From Ignavibacteriales bacterium (lineage in GTDB: Bacteria > Bacteroidota > Ignavibacteria > Tepidaquicellales > Tepidaquicellaceae): a DNA stretch of 64,000 nt. The DNA lies in the NCBI GenBank assembly GCA_020635255.1, contig JACKAC010000001.1, positions 907,501 through 971,500 on the forward strand, read 5' to 3'. Positions 62,909 to 64,000 of this stretch are shown here, in pieces; positions within the stretch are counted from its first letter, which is position 1; each line of letters begins with the position of its first letter. The notes below the pieces were generated by a model. That model saw nothing but the letters and a program-made list of their open reading frames with translations. It was not told the origin of the DNA and searched no databases. Made by a program: the position numbers and the translations under genes.

Positions 62909-63163
62909 TTGAAACCAACATCAAAAAGCAAAACCAAGACTGAAAATCCCTTGAGCGATCTGATTGATGACGATGTGTTTAATAAGTTGAAGCAGTATAA
63001 ACTCCTTGACGAAAAAGCTATTCGAGACTATAAAATCAGGCAGATGTATAAGGACATGAGAAGGGAAATGAGTGCTGGTGAGGCTATTGACAAGATACAA
63101 GAGTTATTTCCGTATCTACAATTCGACACAATTCGCAAAATCGTTTATCAAGTTTCTAAATAA
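62909..63163 (+). CDS. Hypothetical 84-residue protein, possible DNA-binding
   Basis: A small basic/acidic helical protein. The TTG start at 62909 is supported by AAGGAG 7 bp upstream. After a lysine-rich disordered start (KPTSKSKTKTE), residues ~20-84 look like three or four helices (DDVFNKLKQYKLL, KAIRDYKIRQMYKDMRREM, SAGEAIDKIQELFP, FDTIRKIVYQV); the last pair could be a helix-turn-helix. No family assignment is secure. A strong terminator follows. Confidence 0.65.
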   Translation: MKPTSKSKTKTENPLSDLIDDDVFNKLKQYKLLDEKAIRDYKIRQMYKDMRREMSAGEAIDKIQELFPYLQFDTIRKIVYQVSK

Positions 63164-63184
63164 ATGGTTTACTACTGGTAAAAG

Positions 63185-63213
63185 AAAGCCGATCAAAAAT
63201 GGTCGGCTTTTTT
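63185..63213 (+). terminator. Intrinsic terminator after 62909 gene
   Basis: A 10-bp stem (AAAGCCGATC with GGTCGGCTTT, one G-T pair) and a six-base loop are followed by a T run. Confidence 0.85.
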
Positions 63214-63241
63214 GTTATAGAATTCCTACTTTAGTTTTGTA

Positions 63242-63844
63242 ATGGAAACTGTAAAAATTAATAATAAAGTATTTTATATAATTCCTTTTAGTCTCTTAGT
63301 TATTTTTTTAATTATATATTATCTAATTTTTACATTTACTTTACCATCAAGTATTGCATGGTTTTTTGAAGGAACAATTTTAACAATATCGTATTTAACT
63401 TCAAGGCTGTTTTTGAATTCTTATATTGTTGTTTTATCTTTTTTTGTATCAATTTCTTTTGTTTTACTCTTTAAGCCAATCAAAAACTCTGAAAAAAGAA
63501 AAATAAAATTAAGATGTATTATATTATTCATACTAGCTTTCTTAATTATTCTTCCATTTAGTAAAGGAAAAGAATTTATTGATACGATGAATTTTGGAAT
63601 GAAAATAGTGACTGAGATAAATAATTATAAAAGTGACAAAGGGGAATATCCCTTAAGTCTGAATGATATTCGCCCATCATTTGAACCATTCCAAATTGGA
63701 ACTATTTCTAGAAATTTTAATTATGAACTAAGATATAATAATGAATTGGTTATTGATTATAAACTTAGTTTTAAGCCTACTTGGCTTAAACACTCAGAAT
63801 TTATTTATGTAAAGAGAGAGAATAAATTTATTGGTTTCGATTAA
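63242..63844 (+). CDS. Hypothetical membrane protein, AT-rich
   Basis: A 200-residue protein with three to four hydrophobic segments (about residues 10-35, 40-58, 60-80 and 88-105), then a soluble C-terminal domain of about 90 residues containing EINNYKSDKGEYPLSLNDI, a motif resembling the pseudopilin-like or type II secretion substrate loop (Y...G.YP..L..L) but without an N-terminal pilin signal. The base and codon composition is much richer in A/T than the neighbouring genes, suggesting acquisition from elsewhere. Function unknown. Confidence 0.65.
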   Translation: METVKINNKVFYIIPFSLLVIFLIIYYLIFTFTLPSSIAWFFEGTILTISYLTSRLFLNSYIVVLSFFVSISFVLLFKPIKNSEKRKIKLRCIILFILAFLIILPFSKGKEFIDTMNFGMKIVTEINNYKSDKGEYPLSLNDIRPSFEPFQIGTISRNFNYELRYNNELVIDYKLSFKPTWLKHSEFIYVKRENKFIGFD

Positions 63845-63850
63845 ATTTTT

Positions 63851-63877
63851 TCTTTGTGTTCTCTGTGTCTTTGTGGC
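63851..63877 (-). repeat. Repeat copy CCACAAAGACACAGAG (reverse orientation)
   Basis: On the minus strand this reads CCACAAAGACACAGAGAACA followed by CAAAGA, matching the block at 3199-3230 over most of its length. It occurs just after the stop of the AT-rich gene. Confidence 0.5.
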
Positions 63878-63889
63878 AAAAATTTCGCC

Positions 63890-63922
63890 GTTGCAGGTGT
63901 TATCACCTGCAACAAAATTTTT
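63890..63922 (+). terminator. Hairpin GTTGCAGGTG/CACCTGCAAC
   Basis: A perfect 10-bp inverted repeat with a TTAT loop is followed by AAAATTTTTAC. It is a plausible terminator for the 63242 gene. Confidence 0.55.
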
Positions 63923-63932
63923 ACAATTTGCT

Positions 63933-64000
63933 ATGGGATTTTCAAAAGCTACTAATATAGTAATAGGTGTTTTGTTAACGCCGCTTGTATGTTTAACTTT
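63933..64000 (+). CDS. Possible start of a gene cut by window end
   Basis: An ATG at 63933 opens a frame to the last base (at least 22 codons). The encoded start (MGFSKATNIVIGVLLTPLVC) is hydrophobic, like a signal or membrane segment. No ribosome site is clear, so this is tentative. Confidence 0.3.
   Translation, partial: MGFSKATNIVIGVLLTPLVCLT

Noticed and set aside
1..64000. CRISPR arrays, insertion sequences, prophage, rRNA and tRNA genes
   Set aside because: No regularly spaced repeats, transposase-like frames, phage structural genes, or cloverleaf-like sequences with a GTTCRA arm were seen on reading both strands.

Overview
The window reads as chromosomal DNA of an Ignavibacteria-type member of the Bacteroidetes/Chlorobi group. 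The main reason is nine secreted proteins that end in the type IX secretion (T9SS, Por) C-terminal sorting domain, with the NYPNPFNPST signature followed by IPK, KIYDI.GRE and SGVYFYRL-like blocks. A bacilliredoxin, a GTP-type PEP carboxykinase, DUF5683-like proteins and weak or missing Shine-Dalgarno sites at many starts fit the same group. No rRNA, tRNA, CRISPR array, transposase or phage gene was seen. Genus-level placement is not possible from this sequence alone.

Layout. 0-3.2 kb: two neighbouring paralogous radical-SAM-type proteins (the first cut by the window edge) and fumarase C. 3.4-7.5 kb: a tandem pair of recently duplicated surface lipoproteins and a T9SS choice-of-anchor B protein. 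7.6-14.6 kb: metabolism and thiol chemistry, with an iodotyrosine-deiodinase-like nitroreductase, two thioredoxin-fold exported proteins, a CoA-transferase, QueC, an AI-2E family permease and PEP carboxykinase. 14.7-31.1 kb: almost entirely minus strand, with NTF2-like, T9SS beta-propeller, LigD-type phosphoesterase, DUF2200, PdxH, lipoprotein, PAF-acetylhydrolase-like lipase, putative outer-membrane protein, two large T9SS proteins, a GH3 enzyme, a slipin, a DUF389 membrane protein, a Dus enzyme and a 35-residue membrane peptide. 31.4-36.2 kb: a small protein, a beta-lactamase-fold hydrolase with TPR, a duplicated retropepsin-like protease and an ECF sigma/putative anti-sigma pair. 36.3-51.8 kb: five consecutive large T9SS exoproteins (two subtilases, three Asp-box propeller proteins). 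51.8-62.6 kb: small proteins, an S9-like hydrolase, bacilliredoxin, ClpC, FabH, IspE, then TruA flanked by two DUF5683-like proteins, then DsbD. 62.6-64 kb: AT-rich tail with two small hypothetical genes and repeats.

How it fits together. The secretome dominates: roughly 22 kb encodes T9SS cargo, and neighbouring cargo genes have exchanged C-terminal modules. Three of the five genes in the 36-52 kb block share the same Ig-like/jelly-roll cassette behind different catalytic or propeller heads. The ECF sigma operon is divergent from this block and may respond to envelope or secretion state (inference). Many transcription units end in clear intrinsic terminators, and several intergenic spaces carry short palindromic or A/C-rich repeats that look like dispersed genomic repeats.

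The most distinctive observations are module shuffling among neighbouring T9SS genes, a conserved CCAAGCAG leader motif before three of them, a bacterial iodotyrosine deiodinase homologue with its substrate triad intact, the CX8CX2C radical-SAM pair, a two-domain retropepsin with one DFG active-site loop, and unassigned structured intergenic sequences.
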